A stretch of DNA of 64,000 nt from Holacanthus passer (lineage: Eukaryota > Chordata > Actinopteri > Pomacanthidae): assembly GCA_025331565.1 (NCBI GenBank), contig JAFREQ010000041.1, positions 1,550,001 to 1,614,000 of the forward strand, given 5' to 3'. Below, piece by piece: positions 62,201-64,000 of the stretch. The notes beneath the pieces were generated by a model, which worked only from the letters and a program-made list of their open reading frames with translations, was not told where the DNA came from and made no database searches. The first letter of the stretch is position 1; each line of letters opens with the position of its first letter. Both the position numbers and the translations under genes were made by a program.

Positions 62201-64000
62201 CATGCATTATATTTGCATTCCATTTCAATCCTTCCACTTTCAATAGCGTACATTCAATACAGTACTCAGCCACTGTGTCAATTGCACCGCCCTAACAAGC
62301 GTCTGTTTGCTTTGGAGTTAGCCTGATATATCGTATTCATCTGTGTCAGAGAGCACCACTGCGGTCCAAAAACTATTAAAACCACATCAATGAGCTACAC
62401 TGTTGCACTGGGTGATCCATTACCATGAACACACACACTGTACTTTATTTCAACTCAGTCCCGCATACACTGTCCTGCAGCAAGAAATACTTGCTTGAGC
62501 ACAATTTTAATTTGCTGTGGATTAGTCCCTAACAAATGCATAATTTCCTCCTGTTTGAGGACGTTTGTTAAAAACTACAGTGATCACTTTTAGGTAATGA
62601 CATCATTGACATTGACATAATGACATCATATATAGTTTCATCTCAAAAATGAAACTATATATTTATTATATGTTTTTAAATATTTCCATCTTCAGTAGGA
62701 GGCAATGGGCTGGGAGTTGACAGCCACAGACAGAGTAGGGAAGTTAGCAAATATTCAAAGATGGACTAACACACTGCTGGTTTTGGTCTTTTCATGTCAA
62801 TAACGAAGATAAGGAAAGACAACAGCTTTACCCTTTAAGAGATCAAGACTTGGAGAGTTGTCCTGCGTTATATTTAATTCATGATGATGGAACATTTTTG
62901 TCAAATTGACCATAAATAAGAGTGTATGTTGACTTTTTAACCTTTACCTGAGAAAGACCATCTGTGGTGAAAACAATGCAAGTCATGCATCAGTATGCAC
63001 GTACTTTTTTTTTTATTCATGAAGTTATTCACTACTCAAGTAAGTTTCTCCATGAGATATTTTGGTACATTCACTTAAGCAGTTATTTAGATGCCTTTCA
63101 ATCTTCCTCCTTCTTAAGTGCTGTCATTATGAAGTAAGAGGACTTATACACTTATACAGGCTTCTCTACCCACCTCTACATATCAGGCACTTGACATGAT
63201 CGTTAAGGCTTGTGGCTCACAGGACGGACATGAACTGTACATTTAAATTCAACATGACGTATAGAAGGAACATGGAAACCAGCTAATGAATTCAAATGAG
63301 CAATGAGAATCTTACAACATAGCGATGCATGCATCTCAGTGAGCCCTGTCTCAGAGGAGCGTTACTTTCACCAGTCAGTGGTGGAACGCTCGAGGCCATT
63401 ACATATGAATTATGAGTGCAGGGCTCAGCAGCACAACAGAGCCACCAGGAGAGGTGTTCCGTGACAGTCCATCTACAGCACTTCCCTGCACGCCACACTC
63501 TCGTTAAACATTTAACACTAAGGTCTCTTAATTATATATCAAAGTAATTGTTCATCAGCGAAGAGCAGCACATACACCGCCATTTCTGTCTCATCAGTGA
63601 AGAGACGTGGACCGAGCTGCCGCCACAGCAGAGCTTCCTCACTAACCTCTGCGGGTGGACTTTATTCCCCAGACCTCAAACATGCAATGTTGAGCTGTGA
63701 CACATGTTTCTGTCGCCTTTTTCTTCAGTGTTAGCGGAATCATTGTTGGGTAGTTATTCAGCTGACACTTTAATATTTTTGAACCAGGAGAACCTTCAGT
63801 ATTCAAGTTCTGGCCTCTCGGTTTACTACATTTCAATGTGTTAGACACATATTTGCAGATACCCAATATTAAAGAATAAATATTGGGATCAGGGCCAAAA
63901 AACTCGCCTTTGGTCTGTGTTAATCTGTTACGGCAGGTACGTTTGGACAGGAGTTAAACAGCTGTGCAGCATCAAATCTGCTTTTGGGCACCAGGTCTGT
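62201..64000. other. Non-coding right end; hairpin only
   Basis: Apart from the perfect hairpin at 62628-62662 and a T-run near 63007, this stretch holds ordinary AT-rich DNA with frames under 75 codons. Confidence 0.5.
62628..62662. repeat. Perfect 14-bp hairpin with 7-nt loop
   Basis: ATATATAGTTTCAT (62628-62641) and ATGAAACTATATAT (62649-62662) are exact reverse complements around the loop CTCAAAA. Just upstream are two TGACATCA words (CRE/AP-1-like) about 25 bases apart. Confidence 0.85.

Noticed and set aside
1..64000. CRISPR arrays, prokaryotic operons, phage or toxin systems
   Set aside because: No regularly spaced direct repeats, no dense coding, and the sequence character is vertebrate throughout.

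Overview
The window reads as nuclear DNA from a bony fish, most likely a percomorph (spiny-rayed teleost). The evidence is long AT-rich stretches with only local GC-rich islands, many di- and tetranucleotide microsatellites, and several interspersed repeats whose wording I recognise from percomorph genomes. That recognition is from memory; no search was run. I found no protein-coding exon I can defend. The open frames are short, overlap in several frames, and match no family I recognise. The window is best described as a gene desert or the interior of very large introns.

The one gene I can call with near certainty is a tRNA-Ala(AGC) on the minus strand at 20518-20590. It has a complete cloverleaf, the G3:U70 alanine identity pair and a T7 Pol III terminator. 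The 3' tail of a non-LTR retrotransposon lies just beyond it.

The rest of the recognisable content is mobile-element debris. A terminal-inverted-repeat element lies at 9247-9907, and a TGT...ACA-ended element at 7689-8301 has a shorter relative at 55607-56030. Long teleost-type repeats lie at 22310-22985 and 23323-23640. Four families recur inside the window: A (28813-29260, 49578-49805, 61940-62095), B (35728-35925, 51127-51310), C (47256-47400, 59790-59895) and D (44293-44606, 53290-53630). There is also a hAT-like terminus at 62119, a transposon-end-like block at 6741-6910 and a broken LINE endonuclease relic near 43190.

Between these, several GC-richer blocks combine few low-complexity bases with clustered homeodomain/TALE-type motifs (1860-2110, 12530-12830, 24720-25620, 27060-27860, 45460-45960, 53900-54115, 58730-59240). 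They look like candidate conserved non-coding or cis-regulatory DNA, as often found in deserts around developmental genes. This is inference from texture only; alignment to other teleosts would decide it.

I saw no operon, CRISPR array, phage, toxin system or other new multi-gene system. The most unusual items are structural: a perfect 14-bp hairpin at 62628-62662, a 13-bp inverted repeat at 35207-35271, a pair of strong G-quadruplex motifs at 24380-24617, and a degenerate CAAGTC array at 7248-7357.
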